From: an uncultured Rhodanobacter sp.
GTDB taxonomy: Bacteria > Pseudomonadota > Gammaproteobacteria > Xanthomonadales > Rhodanobacteraceae
NCBI GenBank assembly: GCA_903827735.1
Contig: CAIKJM010000547.1
Span: forward strand, 1-8,209
DNA length: 8,209 nucleotides
Direction of reading: 5' to 3'
The position numbers and the translations under genes were made by a program. The notes beneath the pieces are model-generated. The model saw nothing but the letters and a program-made list of their open reading frames with translations. It was not told where the DNA came from and ran no database searches. Below, one piece after another: positions 1 to 6,282 of this stretch (its first letter is position 1; the number at the start of each line of letters is the position of its first letter).

Positions 1-828
1 GGCATACGCCTGACGCACCGCGTGGGCGACGATGCGGTCGCGCACCAGCCGACCGTTGACGTAGAAATACTGCGAATCCGCCTGCCCACGCGACGCCGTC
101 GGCAGGCCAACCCAACCGGACAGACGCAGGCCGGCGGCCTCATGATCGACACGCAGGCTCTGCGCGGGGAAATCCTCGCCCAGCACTTCGGCAACGCGCT
201 GCAGCGCCGCCTGCTCGCTGTTGGCGGCTTTCCAGATGCGAACCGGCTTGCCGTTATGGCTGAGCCGGAACTCCACGCCGCTGCGTGCCAGCGCGAGCGA
301 CTTCAGCAAATCGTCGATGTGCGCAAACTCCGTGCGTTCGGCACGCATGAATTTCCGGCGCGCGGGTACGTTGTGAAAGAGGTCGCGCACTTCGACGCTG
401 GTACCGGACGGATGCTGCGCCGGACGCGCCGCCAACAACTGACCGCTGTCGACCTCGATGCGGAAGGCCGCATCCTGCCCGCGCACGCGCGAGGTGATGG
501 CGAAACGCGAGACCGACGACACCGACGCCAGCGCCTCGCCGCGGAAACCCATGCTGGCGACGTGCTCCAGATCGTCGAAGCTGCCGATCTTGCTGGTGGC
601 GTGCGAAGCGACCGCCAGCGGCAGTTCGTCGACGTGGATACCATCGCCGTCGTCGCGCACGCGGATCAGGCGCGAACCGCCGGCCTCGATGTCCACCTCG
701 ATGCGGCTGGCGCCGGCGTCGAGGCTGTTTTCCACCAGCTCCTTGACCACGGAGGACGGCCGTTCGATGACCTCGCCGGCGGCAATCTGATTGATGAGTT
801 CGGGGGGCAGCAGGCGGATGATCGACAT
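1..828 (-). CDS. mutL: DNA mismatch repair protein MutL, N-terminal part (C-terminus beyond left edge)
   Basis: MutL couples mismatch recognition by MutS to downstream strand incision and unwinding. The 276 visible residues are the GHKL ATPase domain and the start of the transducer domain. Seen: AAGEVIERPSSVVKELVENS (residues 16-35), holding the catalytic Glu30 and Mg/ATP-binding Asn34; DDGDGI (59-64); ATSKI (77-81); GFRGEAL (94-100); and VNGR (257-260). The frame is open to base 1. MutL proteins are usually about 600 residues, so more than half is missing, including the dimerisation domain; whether it has the endonuclease motif cannot be judged here. The ATG at 828 gives the normal family N-terminus (MSIIRLLPPELINQ) and follows an in-frame stop four codons upstream. 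No good Shine-Dalgarno is visible. The gene lies 66 bases after the amidase gene on the same strand, as in the conserved amiB-mutL order. Confidence 0.97.
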   Translation of the reverse strand, partial: MSIIRLLPPELINQIAAGEVIERPSSVVKELVENSLDAGASRIEVDIEAGGSRLIRVRDDGDGIHVDELPLAVASHATSKIGSFDDLEHVASMGFRGEALASVSSVSRFAITSRVRGQDAAFRIEVDSGQLLAARPAQHPSGTSVEVRDLFHNVPARRKFMRAERTEFAHIDDLLKSLALARSGVEFRLSHNGKPVRIWKAANSEQAALQRVAEVLGEDFPAQSLRVDHEAAGLRLSGWVGLPTASRGQADSQYFYVNGRLVRDRIVAHAVRQAYA

Positions 829-860
829 CCGGCAAGCTTAAGCGAGCGGGCAGCGGCATG

Positions 861-888
861 AAAGCGCGCTCGCCGCGATCGCGCGTTT
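861..888 (-). other. Imperfect hairpin between amidase gene and mutL
   Basis: In the 66-base gap between the amidase stop and the mutL start, AAA-GCGCG pairs with CGCGC-TTT around an 11-base loop, with one bulged base (885). Read on the minus strand it ends in only three T residues, so it is a weak candidate for an intrinsic terminator or attenuator that would lower mutL expression. It could equally be a chance palindrome in GC-rich DNA. It overlaps the perfect palindrome CGCGATCGCG at 874-883. Confidence 0.25.
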
Positions 889-894
889 ACCGGC

Positions 895-2505
895 TCAGCT
901 GGTCGGTATCGCCAGCATGGTGCCGGCGCGCACGCTGTTGCTGCTGATCTGGTTGGCGGATTTCAGCGAGCTGACGCTGACGCCGTACTGATTGGCGATG
1001 CTGCGCAGACTCTCGCCCGGGCCGACGCGATGCATGTCGCGCGCCTTGACGTGCAACGTCGACGCCGGGATACCGGCCTGGGAAGCACCGCTGTCGTCAT
1101 CTGCATCAGCCAATGCCACGGACGATTTGTCACGTGTACCGGCTGATGCCAGATCGCCACCGTTGCGGCGTGCGGCCTGCGCGGCAAACCAGGTTCCTGG
1201 TGGAGGGGTGGACTCGAAATAGCTCTTCACACCGCCCATGACGGCTGCGGCGAGCTGATCCTGATGTTCGGGGTCGCGCAACTTGCGCTCTTCGGACGGA
1301 TTGCTGATGAAGGCCGTTTCGACAAGGATCGAAGGCACGTCCGGCGAACGCAGTACCACGAAGTTGGCGCGCTCCACGTAGCCGCGGTGCGTCGGGCCCA
1401 GCACGCCGAGCGCTCGCAGCACGTTGCCGGCCACCGTGTCGCTGGCCTGCATCGCCCAGCTCTGCTGCAGATCCATCAGCACCTTGGCCAGGCCATCATC
1501 CTTGTCGTCCAGCGTGGTGCCGCCGATCAGCTCGGCGTTTTCGCGATCGGCCAGAAAGCGCGCCGCTTCGCTGGTCTTGCCGCGCGGCGACAGCACCCAG
1601 ACGGACGAACCCTTGGCATCGTCGCTGGTGTAAGAATCCGCATGGATCGACACGAACAGGTCGGCCTTGTTGTCGCGAGCGATCTTGAAACGCTGGGTCA
1701 GCTCGATGAAGTAGTCGTTGTCGCGCGTCAGCACGGCCTTCATGCCCGGCTGGCGGTTGATCAGCGCGGCTAGATCGCGGGCCACGGCCAGCGTCACGTT
1801 TTTCTCCAGCGTGCCACCGGGGCCATGGGCGCCCTGATCCTTGCCGCCGTGGCCGGCGTCGATCGCCACCACCACCTTGCGCTGGCCGCCGAGCATCGCG
1901 GCGGCATCGCGCGCCGAGGTGCCGCTGCTGCGGCCGCTGCGCGAAGCGCGGACCGGAACCGGCGCGGCGAGTTCGATCGTCGGCGCGCTGCCTGCATCGG
2001 CGTCAGCGTCGGCCGCCACCGTCTTTGCCGTATCGGCGGCGTCATCGTTGGGGCGATGTTCTGCCACCACCGTGCTGTGCGGCATCACCGGACCGGTCGG
2101 CGCCGTACCCGGATACAGGTCCAGCACCAGCCGGTAATCCGAGCCGGACGCCGGCTTCAGCACAAAACTTTTCAGCCGGCTGTTGGGTTCGACCTTGGCC
2201 GTCAGCTGCAGATGATCGCCCTGCTGTCCGTGCGTCATGCCGTGGAAAAGGCCGTGCGCTACAGGGTCGGTAAAGCTGCCCGCCAACCTGCTGCCGCTGA
2301 GATCGACCAGCAGCTGGTCGCCCGACTGGGTCACCTTATAGTCCAGTGGACCGGCGGCATCGATGACCACTCGCGTGTACTCGGGACCGGCCCAGACGCG
2401 AGCGCCCTTCAGATCGGCCGCATGAACCGCACACAGCGAGCTGGTCGCCGCGATTGCGACGACGATTCCACCAAGGCTGTTCAGGTATCCCCTCATAAAC
2501 CGCAT
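895..2505 (-). CDS. amiB: N-acetylmuramoyl-L-alanine amidase, AmiB type (AMIN + Amidase_3 + LysM)
   Basis: Periplasmic zinc amidase that cuts the bond between MurNAc and the stem peptide, splitting septal peptidoglycan during cell separation. The 536 residues read in order: a signal peptide with probable cleavage after AVHA (residue 29); an AMIN domain (about 31-130) that targets septal wall; an Asp/Ala/Ser-rich linker (about 140-205); the Amidase_3 catalytic domain (about 210-430); a second low-complexity linker; and a LysM peptidoglycan-binding domain (about 492-534). Expected zinc ligands are His219 (DAGHGG), Glu234 (LEKN) and His288 (SIHAD), with catalytic Glu396 (VETAFISN). The segment at about 310-365 is where family members carry the autoinhibitory helix relieved by EnvC/NlpD-type activators; that is family knowledge. 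An in-frame TGA five codons upstream fixes the ATG at 2505 as the earliest start; Met4 is an alternative. The symbol follows synteny with mutL and tsaE; amiC is also used for such proteins. Confidence 0.95.
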   Translation of the reverse strand: MRFMRGYLNSLGGIVVAIAATSSLCAVHAADLKGARVWAGPEYTRVVIDAAGPLDYKVTQSGDQLLVDLSGSRLAGSFTDPVAHGLFHGMTHGQQGDHLQLTAKVEPNSRLKSFVLKPASGSDYRLVLDLYPGTAPTGPVMPHSTVVAEHRPNDDAADTAKTVAADADADAGSAPTIELAAPVPVRASRSGRSSGTSARDAAAMLGGQRKVVVAIDAGHGGKDQGAHGPGGTLEKNVTLAVARDLAALINRQPGMKAVLTRDNDYFIELTQRFKIARDNKADLFVSIHADSYTSDDAKGSSVWVLSPRGKTSEAARFLADRENAELIGGTTLDDKDDGLAKVLMDLQQSWAMQASDTVAGNVLRALGVLGPTHRGYVERANFVVLRSPDVPSILVETAFISNPSEERKLRDPEHQDQLAAAVMGGVKSYFESTPPPGTWFAAQAARRNGGDLASAGTRDKSSVALADADDDSGASQAGIPASTLHVKARDMHRVGPGESLRSIANQYGVSVSSLKSANQISSNSVRAGTMLAIPTS

Positions 2506-2719
2506 TGAAGCGCAGTCTCAATGCGAATGCAACAGCATTTTTCTTTGTATTTCCGTAACCTGCGGGCTGTTTGTCAGGCTACGTCCAGTTATCGACTGCA
2601 AGTGGCGCTTTAAGATAAGGATCATGGCTGCAAGTCGACTAATGAATTTTCAAGCAAAAATCGACACTTAGCTTTTTTCCGTCGCCGATTCTTCTACCGA
2701 CGAACCGGAAAGCGCGCCA
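2506..2719. other. AT-rich 214-base intergenic gap between tsaE and amidase gene
   Basis: This is the longest non-coding stretch in the window and is visibly richer in A and T than its surroundings, with runs such as GCTTTTTTCC and CAAGCAAAAATC. It presumably holds the 5' leader and promoter of the amidase gene. I find no convincing -35/-10 pair and no stem followed by a T-run that would make a clear terminator for tsaE. A repeated octamer (2596-2603 and 2628-2635) is listed separately. The only open frame on the amidase strand is 35 codons with no ribosome binding site, and I do not call it. Confidence 0.6.
2596..2635. repeat. Direct repeat of CTGCAAGT, 32-base period, upstream of amidase gene
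   Basis: CTGCAAGT occurs at 2596-2603 and 2628-2635, a 32-base spacing, or about three helical turns. Flanking bases add an inverted pair: TCGACT at 2592-2597 and AGTCGA at 2633-2638. The phasing would suit a dimeric regulator bound on one face of the DNA, but two 8-base matches in 214 bases may be chance. Confidence 0.3.
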
Positions 2720-3193
2720 TCAATCCAGCCGTAACAGCAGCCGCTGGCCACGGTGGGTCAACGCGCGCACCGCGGCGTGGCGGCCTTCGCCGGCGTAAGC
2801 CAACTGCCATGCCAGATCGGCCGCCGGCAAGGCGCCCGTGCCGCGCTCGGGCCATTCCACCAGTACGATAGCCGCCGGGTCACTGAGCGCATCCAGACCG
2901 AGCCACTCCAGCTCGGCCGGGTCGGCAATCCGGTACAGATCCAGGTGCCAGGCGGGTCGGCCCTGAGCAACGTAGCCTTCAATCAAACTATAGGTAGGGC
3001 TTTTCACCCGCTCGCCCACGCCCAGCGCGGTCAGCAGCGCCCGCGCGAAGCTGGTTTTGCCGGCGCCCAAGGGGCCATGCAGATAGAAGACCAGCCCGTC
3101 GTCGAGTGCGCCGGCGACCTGAATAGCCAGCGCGCGCGTGGCGTCCTCATTCGGCAAATCCCATTGCTGTGCGTTGTTCGATGAGTCAGTCAT
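2720..3193 (-). CDS. tsaE: tRNA t6A biosynthesis ATPase TsaE (YjeE)
   Basis: Cytoplasmic P-loop ATPase that works with TsaB and TsaD to make N6-threonylcarbamoyladenosine at position 37 of ANN-decoding tRNAs; TsaE drives the catalytic cycle of the complex. The protein has 157 residues, normal for the family. Seen: Walker A GPLGAGKT (40-47); SPTYSLIEGY (65-74), the conserved switch-like loop; HLDLYR (83-88); and LVEWPER (111-117), the Walker B-like strand of this family. The frame is open further upstream to 3316, but only inside nnr. The ATG at 3193 gives the family N-terminus and overlaps the nnr stop by 8 bases (ATGACTGA), which points to translational coupling. The Shine-Dalgarno is weak (GAG in TGAGTACGACC). 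The nnr-tsaE-amidase-mutL order is conserved in gammaproteobacteria. Confidence 0.96.
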   Translation of the reverse strand: MTDSSNNAQQWDLPNEDATRALAIQVAGALDDGLVFYLHGPLGAGKTSFARALLTALGVGERVKSPTYSLIEGYVAQGRPAWHLDLYRIADPAELEWLGLDALSDPAAIVLVEWPERGTGALPAADLAWQLAYAGEGRHAAVRALTHRGQRLLLRLD

Positions 3194-4679
3194 GGTCGTA
3201 CTCAGGCAATCCGTTGACCAGGGCTTGCAGCGGCCGCAGCAGATCGGTGGCCAACAGGCCGCGCTCGCCGTGGCGTGCCGCCGCGTCTCCCGCACGGGCG
3301 TGCAGGCCAACGCCAAGACAGGCCCCTCGCCACGCGTCGCATCCTTGCGCCAGCAGCGCCGCGATAACGCCCGTGAGCAGGTCGCCCATGCCTCCCGAGG
3401 CCATGCCCGGATTGCCCCAGGGACAGACGCTCAAACGTCCGGACGGATCGGCAATCAGCGTGCCCGAGCCTTTGAGCACCACCACGGCGTGATAGCGCCG
3501 GGCCAGCTCGCGCGCGGCGGCGAAGCGATCGCGTTCGACGTCTTTCGTCTCGATACCCAGCAGCCGCCCGGCTTCACCGGGATGCGGGGTGAGGACGGTC
3601 GCTGCCGTGAACTGCCGCGACTCGACCGACAGCAGATTCAGGCCGTCGGCATCGAGCACCAGCGGTTTGCCGGCGTCCAGCGCGGTCAGCCAAAGCGCGT
3701 GACCCCAGCCCGCTTTGCCCAGACCCGGGCCAACCGCCAGCACGCTGGCGCGCTCGAGCAGCGGCTGCAGCGTCTGCGGGCCGTCGACCTCATGCGCCAT
3801 CAGCTCCGGACGCGCAGCGTTCAATGCGGTGATATTGCCCGCGCGCGTCGCCACGCTGACCAGCCCCGCTCCCGTGCGCAGGGCCGCCTCTCCGGTCATC
3901 CGCACCGCACCCGCCGTGCCGTGGTCGCCGCCGACGACCAGTACGTAGCCGTTGTTGCCCTTGTTGGCATAACGTGGACGCCGCGGCAGCGAATCCACCG
4001 CCTGCAGTTGTGCGTCCGGACGGATCGGCGCGTATACGCTTTCGGGAACGCCTAGCGTGGCCACTTCCACGATTCCCGCGAAGTCGGCCGCCTGCCCCGT
4101 GTGCAGGCCGCGCTTGTTGGCGATGAAGGTCACCGTGACGTCAGCCTCCACGGCGACACCAAAGTGCCGCCCGGAGTCGGCGTTGATTCCTGACGGTACG
4201 TCAAGCGCCAGCACCGCTGCGTCCATGGCGTTGATGCGGTCGATCAGGTTGGTAACCGCCAGTTCCGGCGCACGATTGAGGCCAATGCCGTACAGCGCGT
4301 CGACCTGGACATCGGCCTTCGGCAATTCGCTATCGGCGCTCCACACGTGCACCGTGCCGCCATCGGATTCCCAGGCCGCTCGCGCCAGCGCCGCGTCGCC
4401 ATGCGACGAATCGCCAAGCGCAACGATCTCGACGTGCAGGCCCGCCTCGCGCGCCAGCAGCCCAAGCAGAAACCCGTCGCCGCCGTTGTTGCCGGGTCCA
4501 CAGTAGACGGTGACGCGACGCGCTTCGGGCCAGTGGCGACGCAGGCTGTTCAAGGCCGCACTGGCCGCGCGCCGCATCAGATCCGTGCCGGAAACATCCA
4601 GGGCAGCAAAGGCGTCGCTTTCGAGCGTGCGCAGCTGTTCGACGGTGTAGAGATCGCGAGTGTGGTGTGCCTTGGCCAT
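3186..4679 (-). CDS. nnr: Bifunctional NAD(P)H-hydrate epimerase / ADP-dependent NAD(P)H-hydrate dehydratase
   Basis: Metabolite-repair enzyme that restores NADH and NADPH from their hydrated forms (NADHX/NADPHX). The N-terminal half epimerises R- to S-hydrates and the C-terminal half dehydrates the S form using ADP. The protein has 497 residues, the usual size of the fused form (E. coli YjeF). Epimerase half (about 10-215): CGPGNNGGDG (60-69), VDALYGIGL (126-134) and LDVPSGI (159-165). Dehydratase half (about 235-490), a ribokinase-like fold: KGNNGYVLVVGG (240-251), VGPGLG (316-321), VLDADGLNLL (341-350), TPHPGE (364-369), KGSGT (403-407), and GNPGMASGGMGDLLTG (422-437) with the probable catalytic Asp433. 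The ATG at 4679 starts right after a TATAAT box, so the mRNA may be nearly leaderless. It is divergent from queG and its stop overlaps the tsaE start. Confidence 0.97.
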   Translation of the reverse strand: MAKAHHTRDLYTVEQLRTLESDAFAALDVSGTDLMRRAASAALNSLRRHWPEARRVTVYCGPGNNGGDGFLLGLLAREAGLHVEIVALGDSSHGDAALARAAWESDGGTVHVWSADSELPKADVQVDALYGIGLNRAPELAVTNLIDRINAMDAAVLALDVPSGINADSGRHFGVAVEADVTVTFIANKRGLHTGQAADFAGIVEVATLGVPESVYAPIRPDAQLQAVDSLPRRPRYANKGNNGYVLVVGGDHGTAGAVRMTGEAALRTGAGLVSVATRAGNITALNAARPELMAHEVDGPQTLQPLLERASVLAVGPGLGKAGWGHALWLTALDAGKPLVLDADGLNLLSVESRQFTAATVLTPHPGEAGRLLGIETKDVERDRFAAARELARRYHAVVVLKGSGTLIADPSGRLSVCPWGNPGMASGGMGDLLTGVIAALLAQGCDAWRGACLGVGLHARAGDAAARHGERGLLATDLLRPLQALVNGLPEYDHD

Positions 4680-4684
4680 CCGGA

Positions 4685-4690
4685 ATTATA
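4685..4690 (-). promoter_or_regulatory. Perfect -10 box (TATAAT) just upstream of nnr
   Basis: Read on the minus strand, TATAAT is followed by five bases (TCCGG) and then the nnr ATG at 4679. Transcription would therefore begin at or within a base or two of the start codon, which implies a leaderless or almost leaderless nnr mRNA. The predicted -35 position (about 4708-4713) has no good TTGACA match and lies on the -10 box of the opposing queG promoter. Confidence 0.55.
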
Positions 4691-4705
4691 GGCACGGCCA
4701 CCGTC

Positions 4706-4711
4706 TACAAT
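4706..4711 (+). promoter_or_regulatory. -10 box (TACAAT) just upstream of queG
   Basis: TACAAT differs from the sigma-70 consensus by one base and is separated by six bases (GGATCG) from the queG ATG at 4718. The expected start of transcription is the A of that ATG. No ribosome binding site at normal spacing would be transcribed; the GGA at 4712-4714 is too close to the ATG to be ideal. No good -35 is seen: the 17-base-spaced position (4683-4688) falls on the nnr -10 box. Confidence 0.45.
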
Positions 4712-4717
4712 GGATCG

Positions 4718-5791
4718 ATGTCCGAACCCGATACACGCCCTCACATCGACTACGCCGCGCTGGCCGGCGAGATCAAGCGCTGGGCGATCGAGTTGGGCTT
4801 CGCCGACGCGGGCATCAGCGGCACGGATCTCGGCGCCGACGAACAGCACCTCAAGCGCTGGCTGGACGACGGCCATCACGGCGACATGGAATACATGGCG
4901 CGCCACGGCGCCAAGCGCAGCCGCCCCGCCGAACTGGAGCCGGGCACGCAGCGCGTGATCTCAGTGCGGATGGACTACATCCCGCCCGGGACGGCCAACG
5001 CCTGGGGCGTCATCGAGGATGCTGAAGCCGGCTACGTGGCGCGCTATGCGCTGGGGCGGGACTATCACAAGCTGATGCGCAACCGGCTGCAGAAGCTGGC
5101 CGACCGCATTCACAGCGTCGTCGGCGACTTCGGCTATCGCGCCTACGTCGATTCGGCGCCCGTGCTGGAAAAGGCGCTGGCGCGCAACGCCGGGTTGGGC
5201 TGGATCGGCAAGCACACGGTCCTGATCAACAAGCGCGCCGGCTCGTATTTCTTTCTCGGCGAGCTGTACACCGACCTGCCCTTGCCGGTGGATGCGCCAG
5301 CCAGCGCGCACTGCGGCAGCTGCAACCGCTGCATCGACATCTGCCCGACGCAGGCTATCGTCGGACCCTACCGACTCGATGCGCGACGCTGCATTTCCTA
5401 TCTCACGATCGAACTCAAAGGCAGCATCCCCGAAGCGCTGCGCGCGCCGATGGGCAACCGCATCTTCGGCTGCGACGACTGCCAGCTGATCTGCCCGTGG
5501 AACAAGTTCGCCCAGGAAACCACCGAGCCGGATTTCGCGCCGCGGCATAGCTTGGACGGCGCGAGACTGATCGATCTCTTCGGCTGGAGCGAAGAGGAAT
5601 TCCTCAAGCGCACCGAGGGCATGGCGATCCGTCGAACGGGCTACGAAGGCTGGCTGCGCAATATCGCCGTGGCGCTGGGCAACGCGCCGACATCAGCCGC
5701 TGTCACCGCCGCGCTGGAGGCGCAAGCGGCGCATGTGTCACCGGTCGTACGCGAACACGTGCAGTGGGCGCTGGCCCGCCATCAACGCTGA
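4718..5791 (+). CDS. queG: Epoxyqueuosine reductase QueG
   Basis: Cobalamin- and iron-sulfur-dependent enzyme that reduces epoxyqueuosine to queuosine at the wobble position of GUN-anticodon tRNAs, the last step of queuosine synthesis; cytoplasmic. The 357 residues fit the family. Seen: GRDYH (113-117) in the cobalamin-binding region; VDSAPVLEK (144-152) with the probable catalytic Asp145; GWIGKHT (161-167); and two 4Fe-4S cluster motifs, CGSCNRCIDICP (Cys199, 202, 205, 209) and CDDCQLICPWNK (Cys252, 255, 259), plus Cys225. The C-terminal part (about 305-350) is the alpha-helical HEAT-like tail. The frame opens earlier at 4667, but that start lies within nnr and lacks family similarity, so I use the ATG at 4718 (MSEPDTRPHIDY). 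It ends 4 bases from the convergent panD. E. coli also has queG divergent from nnr. Confidence 0.97.
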   Translation: MSEPDTRPHIDYAALAGEIKRWAIELGFADAGISGTDLGADEQHLKRWLDDGHHGDMEYMARHGAKRSRPAELEPGTQRVISVRMDYIPPGTANAWGVIEDAEAGYVARYALGRDYHKLMRNRLQKLADRIHSVVGDFGYRAYVDSAPVLEKALARNAGLGWIGKHTVLINKRAGSYFFLGELYTDLPLPVDAPASAHCGSCNRCIDICPTQAIVGPYRLDARRCISYLTIELKGSIPEALRAPMGNRIFGCDDCQLICPWNKFAQETTEPDFAPRHSLDGARLIDLFGWSEEEFLKRTEGMAIRRTGYEGWLRNIAVALGNAPTSAAVTAALEAQAAHVSPVVREHVQWALARHQR

Positions 5792-5795
5792 CGAA

Positions 5796-6182
5796 TCAGG
5801 CGGCGGCCATCTGCTTGGGGATCGAACGATTGGTGTGCGAGATGCGATTGTGGGCATCGGCATACACCAGGGTGGGCTGGAATTTCTCCAGCTCCGCCTC
5901 ACTGAGCTGGGCGAAGGCGGCAATGATGATCAGATCGCCCGGCTGGGCGCGATGTGCCGCGCTGCCGTTCACCGAAATGATGCCTGAGCCCTCTTCGGCG
6001 CGCAGCGCGTAAGTGACAAACCGCTTGCCGTTGTTGATGTTCCAGGCGTGGATCTGCTCGTACTCACGGATGCCCGACGCGTCGAGCAACAGGCCATCGA
6101 TCGCGATTGAGCCTTCATAATGAAGCTCGGCATGGGTAACCGTGACCCGATGGATCTTGGCCTTGAGCATGTTCAGATGCAT
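5796..6182 (-). CDS. panD: Aspartate 1-decarboxylase PanD
   Basis: Pyruvoyl-dependent enzyme that decarboxylates L-aspartate to beta-alanine for pantothenate synthesis. It is made as a pro-protein that cleaves itself between Gly24 and Ser25, leaving a pyruvoyl group on the alpha chain. The 128 residues match the family length (E. coli 126). Seen: Lys9 (MLKAKIHRV), HYEGS (21-25) with the cleavage site, NGKRFVTY (51-58) with Arg54 and Tyr58, and SVNGSAAH (70-77) with Asn72. All expected active-site residues are present. The frame extends to 6248, but the ATG at 6182 matches the family N-terminus and has a GGGAAG ribosome binding site six bases upstream. No PanZ/PanM maturation factor is in the window. 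It has its own promoter, separate from panBC, and its stop is 4 bases from the queG stop. Confidence 0.97.
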   Translation of the reverse strand: MHLNMLKAKIHRVTVTHAELHYEGSIAIDGLLLDASGIREYEQIHAWNINNGKRFVTYALRAEEGSGIISVNGSAAHRAQPGDLIIIAAFAQLSEAELEKFQPTLVYADAHNRISHTNRSIPKQMAAA

Positions 6183-6188
6183 GACGTA

Positions 6189-6210
6189 CTTCCCGCAGGA
6201 ACAGCCTGCG
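6189..6210 (-). promoter_or_regulatory. panD ribosome binding site with adjoining hairpin
   Basis: On the minus strand, GGGAAG (6194-6189) sits six bases before the panD ATG and settles the start choice. Directly upstream, CGCAGG and CCTGCG (6210-6205 and 6199-6194) form a 6-base-pair stem with a five-base loop, and the first G of the ribosome binding site is the last base of the stem. Given the promoter at 6220-6248, this hairpin would occupy most of a leader of about 31 bases and could influence ribosome access or mRNA stability. Confidence 0.5.
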
Positions 6211-6219
6211 TAACGGGTA

Positions 6220-6248
6220 ATTATCGAAGCCCGGAGGCTTGACCGCAA
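6220..6248 (-). promoter_or_regulatory. panD promoter, TTGCGG - 17 - GATAAT
   Basis: Minus-strand sigma-70-type promoter: -35 TTGCGG at 6248-6243, a 17-base spacer, and -10 GATAAT at 6225-6220. Transcription would start near 6213, giving a leader of about 31 bases before the panD ATG. It lies in the 100-base gap after panC and implies that panD can be transcribed independently of panBC. I see no terminator after panC, so read-through is also possible. Confidence 0.6.
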
Positions 6249-6282
6249 CTGGGCGGCCGGATGGGGCCTATTTAGGGGCGTC

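Noticed and set aside
22..861. Long open frame on the plus strand across the left edge (279 codons)
   Set aside because: It lies entirely antisense to mutL, whose minus-strand frame gives unmistakable GHKL motifs; it is a shadow of GC-rich codon use.
1825..2508. Open frame of 227 codons on the plus strand
   Set aside because: Antisense to the amidase gene, Arg/His-rich with no recognisable domain.
2518..2625. 35-codon open frame on the minus strand just upstream of the amidase gene, ending at the in-frame TGA
   Set aside because: No ribosome binding site and no recognisable sequence; such a short frame is expected by chance in AT-rich DNA.
2660..2690. T-run (CTTTTTT) as a possible intrinsic terminator near the end of tsaE
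   Set aside because: The only pairing next to it is about four bases long (AAGC/GCTT), too short for a terminator stem.
3194..3316. 41-residue N-terminal extension of TsaE
   Set aside because: Lies within nnr, Cys/Arg-rich out-of-frame sequence; the ATG at 3193 gives the family length and a classical overlap.
3138..4055. Open frame of 305 codons on the plus strand
   Set aside because: Antisense to nnr, which carries all expected catalytic motifs; the plus-strand product is Arg/Gln-rich and resembles no family I know.
4667..4717. Earlier in-frame start for queG adding 17 residues
   Set aside because: It would begin inside nnr, covers the -10 boxes of the divergent promoter, and the added residues do not resemble QueG N-termini.
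6183..6248. 22-residue N-terminal extension of PanD
   Set aside because: It would overlap the panD promoter and hairpin; Lys9 and the Gly24-Ser25 cleavage site number correctly only from the ATG at 6182.
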